From NCBI GenBank assembly GCA_007844125.1, contig CM017571.1, positions 28,519,978 to 28,583,977 on the forward strand: a stretch of DNA of 64,000 bases, written 5' to 3'. This DNA comes from Sinonovacula constricta. Lineage: Eukaryota; Mollusca; Bivalvia; Cardiida; Solecurtidae. Position numbers and translations under genes: made by a program. Below, piece after piece: positions 34,455-49,400 of this stretch. Below the pieces are notes generated by a model. That model was not told where the DNA came from, searched no databases, and worked only from the letters and a program-made list of their open reading frames with translations. The first letter of the stretch is position 1; every line of letters starts with the position of its first letter.

Positions 34455-37400
34455 GTAAATACTAATTGTGTGTTGTTGTTTTTAATTGGTCAATACATTA
34501 AGGTTTATAATAACTCTTAATAACAGATCGACGGCTGGTCATAATCCTTAGTATTGGTCTATTTAGATCTAGCATGGTTACAGAATAATTATATTTGTTA
34601 AAAAAGTAAATGAATGTATGAAAGTTTTTTTGATTGTATTAAAGTCTAAGATATGGCAGTTTACAAAAGGAAGATGGTTTGCTTTTATGGTATATGTCTG
34701 AAAAAGTATTTTGTTGACTCAGCTGAGCTTCACAAGACACCAATCTGTTGCCATTGGAAGATTATTAAATAACACCTGCTATAAGATATTATTAGCTAGT
34801 ATTTCTTACTTGAATAGAATTAGGTTAATTTCTTATTTAACCATTCATATTCACGTGTTATATAAATTTTAGGTACGCAACCTCATAGAGAAGGACAGCA
34901 AAGTGCCTGGCGTGGTAAGATACCTGTCTTCCTTATTATTTATCATCATCATCAACACCACCACCAAAATACCGTCATCACCACCACCAAAAGTACCATC
35001 ATCACTACCTAAATGATTATCAACACTGTCATCATCACCAACACCATACCATCATCATTAACAGCTACAACACCATTACCACCATCAGGAAAGGATTTAC
35101 TTATCATTCTCATCAGTTCTCCATCTAGTTTCAGCCAGCAGTGACCACATTATTGTTCATGTCAAAGCATCTCATAAACAGTTTGCTTACAGTAGTAAGT
35201 GATTAATAATTGTTAGCCTGCTGCTACAGGTTGATAAAATTTAGGCAATTAGTGTGGATCCAGAGCTGCCAGTTCTTAAATAGGACTGTCAGTTCAGAAT
35301 CTGCATTGTCAGCATCCTAGTATTGAGCAGTATATGTCTTGCAGAGCATTCAAAGTTACTATGGTTTTTAGATTAAAGCAGCAGGTTAGGGGTCAAGGTC
35401 ACTTATAAAGCTTACAGTGACTGTCCTTGCATACTGTTAATTATATACATTGTATAGACAATTACCTTTTCGAATCAGTGGAGGCTGCCATTTTATTATC
35501 ATGTGACTGTCTGCCATTCAGTGACTAGCACAACAGTTACAGCACAGCCACTGGCTCTACAGGATTGAACTGTGCTTATGTTGCAAGTAGTAGGTGGTAC
35601 AGTGTAGATTAATATGAAAGTCAATCATTCAATAATTACATGAAGGTAAAAACAGAGTAACTTAACTTCCAGCACAAAATTTGCCACAGCTATCTAAATC
35701 TTTTATTCTATATTGATACTGTGAACAAAATCCTCCAAATAAGTATTAATTGCTAAAAGTGAGGAAAACTGTAATTAAGTCATTGTAAGGGAAGAAGCAT
35801 CGCTCAGTATTACTATGGAAGATAATTATTAGGTTTTGTTGACAGTTATATCGGCATTATTTGAAGCTTCCGGAACAACCCAATTTATCGTTAATGTTTA
35901 TATAGCTGTAGCTGTTTTATTCCCTTCATAATTTAGTTAATAGCTAAATGGGTTGATCCTGGGTCCAACATACCAAAGTCGTTAAAAATGGTAGTGGTAT
36001 GCTTCCTTGCTAACACTCAAGCAAATATAAGGGTAGTTCCATGACTGGTTGGCCCAGTGTCAGGATAATGTGACTGGGTGTGGTATCATGCCAGGTGTTC
36101 TCGGTATGCTATACACAGTGAAGGCAGCACTATATCTGCTTGAAGTGGACATTGTCTCCAGATAACTGAGATACTGTTGGGTTTTGCCGGCATTTTGGCC
36201 GATACTGTGCAGCAACATTTCTATCATCGCACAGGGGCACTAATGAGGTGCCCAGGGACTGACCCCGGTTGGTCCATTATATTGACAACGATGAGTCAGA
36301 CGTAATGTTGTCCCTTAGCCCTGAGCATAAGGAGGGAAGCCACTACTACCAACTGTTTAGTCTTTGGTTTGACCTGGCATGGGTTTGAACCCCTGACCTC
36401 CTGGTCCGCAAGCCGACGCTTTACCAGTTGAGCTGTTGCGGCCGGTGAAATACTGTCAGTGGGACAGATAACTGAACTACTGTTGGTGGGACAATAAACC
36501 CAATAAACAAACAATTCATTGTCGGATACCCACGGTTGATTCTATAACGTAATAGAATCAGCCGTGGGTATCCGACGATGCAAACAATTAAGGATTTTAA
36601 TAAATTAACTGTATTGGAAAACAAACACATTTCAGCAATTGAATTACCAACTGTTTGGGTATAAAGAAATCAAGGGTCATCATCATTATGGCAAAGAAGC
36701 ACATATTTGTACACTGGAGAAATTTTATGAAAGATTTATTACAATCTCATTATTACCAAAAGAGTGTGTTTATCAAATATGTTAAAATCAAACAAAATGG
36801 GATTAACTGTGAGCACATTGTACTAGTTTTTAGATCTTTATGTTAAGTTGTGATCACTGTTAATAAACTTTTAAATTAGCAATCAGTAAATATAGTTTTA
36901 GATATTTAATTGTGACGTTTATTTGACATAAACTTGTTAAATAATGAAAATAGTTATATGGCATTAATTTAAGAATGATAACAAATTATCCTATTCATTA
37001 CTCATTATAACAAATGCATATAAAAGAATGAAGAATATGTACGTAATGCTCTTAGTTTTAAACATTTTATATGTGAAGTTTACATTAGTCAGATCTGTAC
37101 ACCATAAAATCCCTGTGGCCAATTTTTTAACAAGACAGAACAATAATTTATTAATGAAAACACACAAACAGCATGGTGTTATAAATAAGTCTTTTCCTTT
37201 CCTTGGGAGAAATATCATGCAATAGTAATATAAACATCACTTATTAATATGCCAGGCATTTCAATGTACAAAATGTTTAACTGATAGCATCAATGTTGTA
37301 TATAAAGCATAACATTAGTTTAAATTTAATAGAAAAACACTGGTTATATTCTACATGAACCTTTTCAGTAAAAGAATACAATCTGAGCTGCTAGAAATAA

Positions 37401-40400
37401 CAAACAGTCATAAAAAGTTCATCTGCAATAGTGAGATTTGAAGTAATTGAGTCTTAAATCTTTGTACTTCGGACAAACTAGTAAGAAATAGTCACAAACT
37501 TCAACCACCTTCAAATTGCACTGTGTACATATGTGTTGATGTGTATCTAAATGTATATAACTCCAAGATTCTGTATGTAAATTACTTTGAGATAGTTGCT
37601 AAGTATATTGTTTAAATATTTATTTCAAGATGTGATTCAATTTTTAGGTTCTGTCTAAATAAAACATGTTCTTATGTGGTGTTGTTTATATTTTTAATTA
37701 TAAGAAGACAAATCTTGACTAAATATGCCTACAATTCTCCACTTTATTACACCAAAGGAAATAGACTGCATGTTTTGCATTTGCCAATTATCAGCAGAGC
37801 CAATATTTTCTAGTGTGTGTTTAACATGAATTAACAATTAATTCCCTTTATAAGCATTAACCTCACTTTGTGGTGCTAAGTTCATCAGGGCCAGAAATGT
37901 CACATCTTTATTGCACTAGCAGTATTATTGTCACATATGTGTCCATTGCTCAGATGAGAAAGCACATATTTACACCTAAAATACCTTGAAAAAGGGCATT
38001 GAAATTTAACTTATTGTATAAAAATTAACATTGAGCAACATGTAAACAGCACATTTGGTATCAAAATTTAGATCTACAAGTTAAATAATTCAGGTCCTTG
38101 ATTCTGCATAATATACAATAAGCAAAGCGAAATAAACTGAGTATGTGCACATTGTCAGGCTGGTTGTTAGTTTTATCCTAAAATGTGTGCATTTGGTGGT
38201 AAATTCCATTAAAATAAAATCTTGATCAATATAGATCTTTCAGAAGCAAATTATACATTAGATTAGATTAGGTTAAAGGTGTTCATCTGTGGTATTGTAA
38301 AGTTTCTAGCAGCTTCTAAAATGCAGGAAATGGCTCTATTTGGCCTCTACATTTCAAAACATATTTGGAGGAGCATGGCTCCACATCCCACTAACATCTC
38401 TGGTGCTCGCTCATTTAGGGCCCCTGAAAAGAATCCTTGGATCCTCACCTGATGTCTATTTAATTAGTTCATTTAACTTCTTTTGCATGATGGTAGTACA
38501 GTGACTGTATTTGGCTAGATTGGAGCAAATCAAAATTGTTTTCAAATGAATATTCCCTTGTTATAATCAATTTCATTTTTCTGTGATATACCTTGCTAAA
38601 CTGAAGTTTATTTTTATTTATTAATTGCTCTTAAAATTTATATTAACCTTTTAGTATGTTGGCAAAAACAGTTAAAAGATTTGTAGATAGCCAAACAAAT
38701 AAACGTATATTTTTCTGTTATATATGTTTCTATTTCAAACTATTGTAACAATGTCTTATTACTGCATTGGAAAATTTGGCTGTAGTTACTTCATGAACTC
38801 ATAATTTTGTCTAAGTAAAGACTAATTTGAACATTTCCTTAATTATTAGACAGTACAAATTTTGAAATGGCACACTCTAAATGTTCCTTCTTCCTAATCT
38901 ATAAATAAGTAGGATTGTGATTTCAACTAAAAATACATAATGCTATTAAGGCATACTATGTGGATGATGATATAATAAGTTCTAAATAGAAAGTAGTCAC
39001 ATTATTTTCTTAATTTAAATATTGTTTACTGTGTAGCATGGCTCAGATATGACATATATATTTGTAATGACAAGTGGGGTGTAATGCTTCAGTTTTCACA
39101 TAAATGTAGGGCATCTTAAACAGTATTTCATGGGATTCGTTCAGTTAACACATCATAACATGCCTTTTTTATTAACCTTTGGGGCTTTATGGGTGCATGT
39201 TCTGTGTACAGTTCAATTTTTTATTATTTGACAATATATGATTATGCCATTATCAAGATGCCTTCTTTACACCTTTGTCTTTTAATCTAATCTTTATTTT
39301 GTAAATATACATGTATAACTATTCGGCATCAATGTTACCAGGCCATCCCTTACTTGGTAGCTTGGTAGCATACTGGTCAATGTCACACTGAGGTTTCCAT
39401 GAAAACATTGGTTTATTTTATACACCCCAGGTGAGTCACAGCAGTGGCAATCATGGCCAGGCTCTAGCATGGGCAGCCAGAAAGTGTGGACTAGAATGTG
39501 CCGTGGTGGTGCCCAACAACTCACCGCGGGTCAAATTGGAGGCGATCAAGAGCTATGGGGCAGATATTGTCATGTGTCAACCTACACCATTGTCCAGGTA
39601 GGAATAGACAGTTCTGTAACTGTCATGGCATGGTTACTTGAACTAGATTATCTTATCAGTTTTTGTTGGATTTAGTTATCTTGGGAAGCCCAAAATAGTG
39701 TCCACTTGAAAAGAATGATAGAGTGCTGCCTTCATTTGTTAAAGCATTCTGTGAACACCTGGCATGATATCACACCCAGTCACATCCTTCAACCTTTATA
39801 TTTGCTTTTATGTTAGCAAGTGAACTATACAATTTCTGTTTGTAGTGACAATAGTATTTTGTGGCTCTGGTTTGAAACTGGGGCCTTCTGTAGCTGGAAC
39901 CAATGCCCTATTGTTTGTGTTTCCACATCTTGTATCTGATCAGTTAAACTGTAAAACACATTATAAACATTTCACAACTTTTTTACTTTAATCTTTTGAT
40001 TATTATTTTGTTTCAATTTTTTTTATACTGCTTGTAAGCTATGCATCTAGGTCATCTTCATTTTGAGTTGTTCTCTTCTCAAGAAGAGGTTTGACTTTTC
40101 ACAAGATGTTGCCAGTTTCTCCGGGCCACGTCATCTGAAGCTGATAGAATGAGTTGTTGAAGGTTGATGTCTGTAGATTGGTGCCATGTTCATAAGCATC
40201 CCAGGCCATACTCTCCTTCTACTTGGAGCCACTCCTTTCAGCTTATGAAGTGATTTTCTGGTTGCTGAGACACATTCCAAAGCAGCTGTCACTGTGTCAA
40301 GGCTGCTACCAGACCTGAATCCCCACTGATGAGCTTGTTGACTACTTACAAGAGATGTGACAACTTTTGTGACACACCTAGCTACAGTACAGCAGGATGG

Positions 40401-43400
40401 GTCGGGCACAGTAGAGGTGTAGTTCTTTGCCAGGAATGCATTAAGATGCCCCCTTTTTTCAGTATCAATGACAATTGACACCACCATACACATTCTGCAG
40501 AATTTCAGATCTCTACATCTGAATCCGGTTTCCAGAGCTGTTACAGTGGGTCTCGCAGGCCAGAGCACCTCTTGTGGCATTGATAGAAATATAGCATAAT
40601 AACATATGAAATGGACTTATATACCACATAAACAGATGGGATGTGTTTCTTACATTTATAAAAAAAAGCTGAGAAACAAATTGTCAATTGGCTGGATTGC
40701 TGATAGAGCCTTAAAGGCATGATCACTGTTAACACAATTGATTTGTTCATCTTTAATAGTTTTTGCAAAATGGTGTGATACCAGTAATCAGATTTAGTAG
40801 ATACACGCATATAAATATGTTAAAAGAAGATTATGTCTGTGGTTGACTTTCTGGTTAAGTCAATGACTTTGTTTCTAAATGTTAACTAAATATTTTACTT
40901 CCACTTAACAACTTTCGCCATGAATTTGGTTTAGGTGATCAGTCACGACTGTCTTTTTCAAAATAATAATTATGAACCATCAAATCCTTAATAAATCCCA
41001 CACTGCATTGCACATATTTCAGCCATTATATATTGGCCATGTTTTGAAAAAAATATGGTAGTTTTGTGTATTGGGCTTATTATGGAAAAAACCCCACTTT
41101 AAGGACATTTTTCCAGGGGACATGCTTCAAGACAAAGGAAAAAAAATGATAATACTTGATTGGTATAATTTGGGTAAAATCCTTACTTTTTTGCAGACAG
41201 CAGACATGTGACAGAGTGTCTGAAGAGAAAGGATACCTCTTTATACCTCCATTTGATCATCTGGATGTTATATCTGGACAGGTGGGTCAGTGGACATGCT
41301 ATCTAGGCACAACTTGGAAGTTATTGATTTTATTATTTCCCAGTGTTAAAGTCTGTTTTTGTAAATGCATAGTTCACATTATCATATTTTTATTTCATGT
41401 GTATGGCCAACTCTAAAGAATATAATTGGCTTGATGTATTGAGCATTTCATTTAATATTATGCATAATAATTAAATGTTTGAATATCCAATATCTATCTG
41501 CAAGGTTCTGTTTTTGTCCATTTATATTATTTGATATCTTTAGAAATTTAGATCAGCAGCACATATAATGAGTATTATATCACTAGCATATATTGTTGGT
41601 AAAGGAAGTGCCTCAAACAAATGTTCCACAGAAACCACTGGCACACTGCAGGCCAAGAGATGGACCTCTCTACATTAAAAGCTTTTCGCTAACCTAACCT
41701 AAATCTATTAACCTTTGGGTAGTGGTAGAGTCCCTGGGTTGTAAGTCCTCTGACACCTAAGCCTGTCACCACGTGGGTTCAAGTCCCATAAGAAGACGAG
41801 GACTTAAATGTGGGAAAGTCTTTGAGATGACCTGTGATGCTTTGCCTGGGGTTTTCCTCCACCCAAATAGCTGGATGTCTCTATCTTGTTCATAATTAGT
41901 TGCTGTGATGTATTTTATGTATAAGACATAAACCCATCTGGAGAAGCAACTGTGATTCTTTGCTAATGTAAGCAACAGCAGATACCTCTGACAGCTATTA
42001 CATGTGTATTACAACAAGAATAGAGTGACTAACCTTGAAATTATGTTTTTTATAAATGCATGATTTTGATAACTCTTAATAAAGAATTATCCAATTATCA
42101 TGTCATTAAAATTCAACTCATGTTTGCTATTTTATTTACTGACAAAGACCGTCCAGTGCCAGTCTTTGTTTATTGTCCTTGAAAAGTTCTCAGTACCTAC
42201 TTGTTGAAACCATCATCTATGCTAAATTTGGCATTTATAAATTATGCAGATACAAATTTTATTCTAATATAACCTTTAAAATGGATAAATATGTTTGTGA
42301 TAAATGAATGACTTTATACATGAAATCATGTTCTGTATTAACCAAGTTTTTCATAATGACATAGTTTAATGTCCAAGTCAAACATACTTTTGTTGAAGGC
42401 TGCGCTGACGTGTTATGCAAAAGTGAGCATTTTGACAATAATTGTAAGCAGACAGTTAAATCCAGAAAAGGGGCGTAGTGGTAGAGTTGCTGATTTGTAC
42501 TTCCTCTGACTGCTAAGCCCCTCACTACGTAGGTTTGAGTTCCGCTCGGGCGAAGGACTTAATGTGCGAATGTCTTCTAGCTGACTTTTGGTGTGCCAGT
42601 GGTTCTACAAAGATATTTGTCTGAGGTCTTCCTCCACCAAAAAGCTGGACATTGCTATAATGATCATAATTGTTCATTGCAGTGTATTTAAAAACAACAA
42701 CAACAAAACAAATCCAGAGCTCAAACACTTATTATCCCTAGTGCCCACACTTAATTAGAATGATATATAATATTATCTGTGTAGTACTTTCATTGCTTTG
42801 ATTTATATTCAGCTATGAAGGTGTTCTCTATTTGTCAGGGAACTATTGCTGTGGAATTTCTAGAACAGGTTCCTCACTTGGATGCAATCCTTGTACCCAC
42901 TAGTGGTGGAGGTATGGTGTCAGGAATCGCCATAGCAGCCAAGGCCATCAAACCAGACATCAAAGGTAATTTAGTAGTGGCTTGAATGTTGTATTGATAA
43001 TTTTACTTGGTAAAGCTTGCTATATTTTTATAATAATCAATACTAAACAGTCCTTGTTATGTGTTTGTTACTACATGCAGAGGTTACAACATGCTTAGGT
43101 AAAGACTAAGCAGAAAACACTGTATATCCTGATCGGAACATTTCCAGCTGGAAGCCGGCTGATCTGGATCTAGACTATTTGCCTGACCAGTTATTGCTAA
43201 ACTGGCAGAGAATTAAGCCCAAGATAAAGGTGTACAAGTACACTTAAATCCACCCTACTCATAATGTTTATCAGTGAAATAAGTCACTTTCCCTTCACTT
43301 ACTTTTTGGACAAAAACCCTCCCATCATATTTCCTACTTAGTTGATGAAATTATTTCTGAATAGAGATAACAAAGATGGCTAGAAGAATGCCCTTTAATG

Positions 43401-46400
43401 TATGATAATGAAAAGTGATAATGAAAAAGTAAATCATTGGTAATGCTTTTCTCAATCAAACTTTTATTTTTCTTCATAAATAGACAAAAGAATGTTCTAA
43501 ATGGATTTTTCAAATTTTGTCTTTAAAAGAAGCTTGTTCAGTTATATTATTTAATGTCAGACTGAGACTTTAATGAAGATTTTACAGTAAAATTAGGCAG
43601 GGATGCTTGTAAACAGTCTTGAAATAATCACCTACATTGTGTTTTGTTTCTTGATTGGAAAGAGATGCTTATTACATGGTAGGAAGATGCTTTTAAAACC
43701 ATTGTTGTTACAAAAGATGTTATAATTAATGCTTTTTGCAACAACTTACATTCTCTGTTTATGCTTGTTTACAAGAAGGGGTATTTATTTATAACTGTTT
43801 CATGTCTACATGCAAAAGTGCAAGCATTTTCTTCTCAATCTAAAAAGCAAAACAAATGTGGTGAACTTTAAAATTGTTTAAGAAATGAAGCAAATAAATT
43901 CATAAACTTAATAAAAATGCATATAATACTAGATCTATTTGATATTCTTAAAAATGCAAATTTTAAATTAGTCATTCTCTTAATTTAAAAAAAAAAATTC
44001 ATGTAAAAGTTGTTAAACAGAAGTTATAGTATATCCTAATTGTACTATATACATAATCATGATTTTATAAAGAGAAATATATTTTTGTAATTGCACAGTA
44101 TTAATTGCAAGCATTATCTGCTATTTAACAGTTTATAAAAGTGCAATAGACAAAATGTTACATTTATCATATAAAAAAGGAAGGTACATGTATATAATAT
44201 AGTGCCTAAATCTGTTGAAATAATCCTACTTGAGTACCGGATCATGGGACTATGTGGGCTTGAACGACTATAATAGCAATAGGGGCTTAGGGCTTAAATG
44301 CTTGTTCTTGTATTATCTTTGAAATACTGAAAAATATGTTACTTAACAGTACATTGTTTGTTTGCAGTGTTCATTGTGGAACCTAAGGGAAAAATGGTGG
44401 AAGAATGTCTTAGAGCAGGTAATGGCCTTTGAGCAGATAATGCCTTTAGAGCAGATAATGCCAGTAGAGCAGATAATGCCTTTAGAGCAGATAATGCCAG
44501 TAGAGCAGATAATGCCTTTAGAGCAGATAATGCCTTTAGAGCAGATAATGCCTTTAAAGAAGGTATGCCATTAGGGCTGGTAATGCCCTAAGAGAAGGTA
44601 GTGACTTTAGAGAAGGTAATGCCCATTAGAGCAGGTAATGCCATTTTAGCAGGTAATGCCATTAGAGCAGGTAATGCCTTTAGAGAAGGTATTCCATTAG
44701 GGCTGGTAATGCCCTAAGAGAAGGTAGTGACTTTAGAGAAGGTAATGCCCATTAGAGCAGGTAATGCCATTAGAGAAGATAAAACCATTAGAGCAGGTAA
44801 TGCCATTACAGCAGATAATGTCTAGAGCAGATAATATCTTTACAGCAGTAAATGCCATTAGAGAAAATAATGCAATGAGAGCAGATAATGCCATTAGAAC
44901 AGGTAATGCCATTGGAGTAGATGCCATTGGAGCAGGTGATGCCATTAGAGAAGGTAATGCCATTAGAGAAGGTAATGCCTTTAGAGAAGGTGAAACCTTT
45001 AGTGCAGATAATGACTTAAGAGCAAATGATGCCTTTGAAGCAGGTAAGGCCTTTTGAGCAGGTACCGGTACATCTTTAGAGCATAAGTTTCCTTCCTTTG
45101 CAGCTTTAAACTTAATTATGGAATTTAAACATCACATCCTTAGGGAACTGTGAGCAAATTATTTTTTTGTTAAATGTAATGTGAAGATTAACCTTTGTTA
45201 GGTCCCTAAATATTAGTCTCTTTTTTTTTTGCTGTTGTTTCTTTACAGTACATTGCAATGACACATTGTTTGTGTCATTATAGCAACATGAAGCTATAAA
45301 TAATGAATGAAGACCGTGGACAATTATCTGGGTAGAACCACTGGCTTACATTAGGACAGCTGGAATATTGCCATCAAGTTTTGTCCCCAACCAGGACTTA
45401 GCCTACACAATGACGGGCTGAGGAAGGAGTTACAAGTAAGCAACTTATAGCTTAGCTGTGGGTGCCACTTAAATGTGCCCTGATATTTACTCTGAAACTG
45501 TTCTCACTGTTACAGATTTTTCCCCTTAGCACTAAGATTTACTTTAGAACCCTAATCAGTGTGACTTATCATGGCTCACAAAGGACTCTCAAAAATTAAA
45601 AAAAAATGTCTTGTTTTGTTAATTTCACTTTTCATATGAATTCAACATGTGGATTTATACCTCCTGGAGATCTGTAGATGAAGTTATAAATCACTGGCTT
45701 GGTTATATTTCTTCACTGCAGCAGCATAAGTACCATCATTATAGTAACAACCAGCTATTAACCAGCCTGAACTCAAACCAACACACCAAGGGCCCTAGGT
45801 GTTACAAGTCATTGCCTGAACACACCAAGGGCCTGAGGGGTTACAAGTAAATGTCACCACACACCACAAGGGCCGAAGGCATTACAAGTCATCACCATAA
45901 CACACCAAGAGCCCAAGGGTTACAAGTCATTACCACCACACACCAAGGACCTGAAGGGTTACAAGTAGTTGCAACCAAGGACCTGAAGGGTTTCAAGTCG
46001 TGGCCACCACACACCAATGGCCTGAGGGGTTACAATTCATTGCCACCACACACCAAGGGCCCAAGGGGTAACAAGTCATTGCCACCACACTAAGTGTTTG
46101 AGGAAGTGTGTTACAAGTCAGCAGCACCACACCCTACACCCTTAGGGGCACCGCACCCTAAGAGGCCAAGAGGTTTCAAGTCAGCAGCACCACACACCAA
46201 GGGCCCAATGGGTTACATGTCAGTGCCACCACACCCTAAGGGGCACCGCACCCTAAGAGGCCAAGAGGTTTCAAGTCAGCAGCACCACACACCAAGTGTT
46301 TAAGGAGTATCAAGTCATCACTACCACACACAAAGGGTTTAAGGAGTAACAAGTCATCAGCACCACACACAAAGAGACTAAGGAGTTACAAGCCATCACC

Positions 46401-49400
46401 ATCACACCCCAAGGGCCTGAGGGATTTCAAGTCATCATCAACACACACCAAGGGCCCAATGGGTTACATGTCAGTGCCACCACGACCAAAGGCCCGAGGT
46501 GTTACAAGCCATCACCATCACACCCCAAGGGCCTGAGGGGTTTCAAGTCATCATCAACACACACCAAGGGCCCAATGGGTTACATGTAAGTGCCACCACG
46601 ACCAAGGGCCCGAGGTGTTACAAGCCATCACCACCACACACCAAGGGCCCTAGGGGTTGCATGTCATCGCCCCCACACACCAAGGGCCCAGGAGGTTCAA
46701 GTCATCACCACCACACACCAAAGGCCCAAGGGGTAACAAGTCATCAACGAACACTAGGGCCCAAGGGGTTAGAAGTCATTGCCACCACACATAAAAGACC
46801 CAATGGGTTACAAGTCATTGCCAACACACGCAAAGGGCCTGAGGGGTTACAAGTCATCACCACACACCAAGGCCCAAGGGGTTACAAGTCATTGGAACCA
46901 CACAGCAAGGGCCTAAGAGGTTACACGTGATCACCACAACACCAAGGGCCCTACGGGTTACAAGCGATCACCACCACACACCAAGGCCCAAGGGGTTACA
47001 AGTCATTGCCACCACACAGCAAGGGCCTAAGAGGTTACACGTGATCACCACAACACCAAGGGCCCTACGGGTTACAAGCGATGACCACCACACACCAAGG
47101 GCCCAAGGGGATACACGTGATCACCACCACACCAAGTGCCCTTCGGGTTACAAGTTATCACCACCACACACAAAGGGGCCAAGGGGTTACAAGTGATCAC
47201 CACCACACACAAAGAGTCCAAGGGGTTACAAGTCATCACCACCACTTACCAAGGGCACAGAGGGGTCACAAGTCATTGTCATCACACACCAGGGGCCTTA
47301 GGGGTTACAAGTCAGTGCCACAACACACCAAGGGCCTGAGAGATATCAAGTCAAGCTACCACACGCCAAGGGCTTGAGGGGTTACAAGTCATCACTACCA
47401 CACACCAAGGGCTCAAGGAGTTACAAGTCATCACCACCACTTACCAAGGGCACAGAGGGGTCACAAGTCATTGTCATCACACACCAGGGGCCTGAGGGGT
47501 TACAAGTCAGTGCCACCACACACCAAGGGCCTGAAGGGTTACAAGACAGTGCCACCACACACCAAGGGCCCAATGGGTTACATGTCAGTGCCACCACGAC
47601 CAAGGGCCCGAGGTGTTACAAGCCATCACCACCACACACCAAGGGCCCTAGGGATTGCAAGTCATCTCCACCACACACCAAGGGCCCAGGAGGTTCAAGT
47701 CATCACCACCACACACCAAAGGCCCAAGGGGTTACAAGTCATCAATGAACACTAGGGCCCAAGGGGTTAAAAGTCATTGCCACCACACACGAAAGGGCCC
47801 AATAGGATACAAGTCATTGCCAACACACGCAAAGGGCCTGAGGGGTTACAAGTCATCACCACACACCAAGGCCCAAGGGGTTACAAGTCATTGCCACCAC
47901 ACAGCAAGGGCCTAAGAGGTTACACGTGATCACCACAACACCAAGGGCCCTACGGGTTACAAGCGATCACCACCACACACCAAGGCCCAAGGGGTTACAA
48001 GTCATTGCCACCACACAGCAAGGGCCTGAGGGATTACAAGTCATCACCACCACACACCAGGGGCCTAAGAGGTTACACGTGATCACCACAACACCAAGGG
48101 CCCTACGGGTTACAAGCGATCACCACCACACACCAAGGGCCCAAGGGGATACACGTGATCACCACCACACCAAGTGCCTTACAGGTAACAAGTTATCACC
48201 ACCACACACAAAGGGGCCAAGGGGTTACAAGTGATCACCACCACACACAAAGAGTCCAAGGGGTTACAAGTCATCACCACCACACAACAAGGGCCTGAGG
48301 GGTTACAAGTCATCACCACCATACACCAAGGGCCCAAGGGGTTACAAGTCATCAAGGGCACAGAGGAGTCACAAGTCATTGTCATCACACACCAGGGGCC
48401 TTAGGGGTTACAAGTCAGTGCCACCACACACCAAGGGCCGAGGGGTTACAAGTCTACAGCATCACACACTAAGGGCCTGAAGGGTTACTAGACAGTGCCA
48501 CCACACACCAAGGGCTTGAGGGGTTACAAGACAGTGCCACCACACACCAAGGGCCTGAAGGGTTACAAGACAGTGCCACCACACACCAAGGGCTTGAGGG
48601 GTTACAAGACAGTGCCACCACACACCAAGGGCCTGAAGGGTTACAAGACAGTGCCACCACACACCAAGGGCCTGAGAGATTTCAAGTCAAGTTACCACAC
48701 GCCGAGGGCCTGAGGGGTTAAAAAAGGCGACCTATCCCGTAGCCATGAGTTCCCCAGCAATTACATTTAATAGATCTCCACCTCAATAGCTGAAAGTCGC
48801 GATAATGATCATAATTGGTCAATGGAATATATTTCAATTACAGAAAAACAAAGGTCAGTTGATTGAATGGTAAAACTTTGCCCTATCAGGCTGCTTTGAT
48901 TCTTAGGTGAGAGATTGTGGCCCAACCCACCCCAATTTCTGGACACAATAGCAGATGGAATTCGACTGCAACAACTTGGCCATATAACCTGGCCCATCAT
49001 CATGGAGCTTGTTGAAAAAGATGTCTTCACAGTGGTAGGTATATTTTCATGCTTGTGGAAGGAATAATACTTATTGCTTTATTTTTATGTTTTTAATCAA
49101 CTCAACCCAAATTGTTCAAAGGTAAAAATCGGATAGTAGATTTTACTGTTGTGAAAGGAGTTTTTGTTTTGTGTATCTAAAATTATACTTATTTTTTTTT
49201 TTAAGTACAATGCAGCAACCAAGTATGATCATTATAACAATGTCCAGCTATTTGGTGGAGGAAGACCCCAGACAAATGTCTGGGTAGACCATCGCAAGTC
49301 AGCTGGAAGACCTTCCCACACTTTAGGTTTTGAGTAATAACAGATTACATATTGAAATAACTTTATTGAAATTAATTTTAAACATTACTAAGTATATAAA

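Noticed and set aside
36991..37225. Opposed 65- and 75-codon frames in AT-rich intron
   Set aside because: AT-rich composition and no motif; consistent with chance.
40131..40580. 149-codon minus-strand open frame in racemase intron 3
   Set aside because: The longest non-repeat frame, but it has no recognisable motif, homologous fragment or splice partners; noted only as possible debris.
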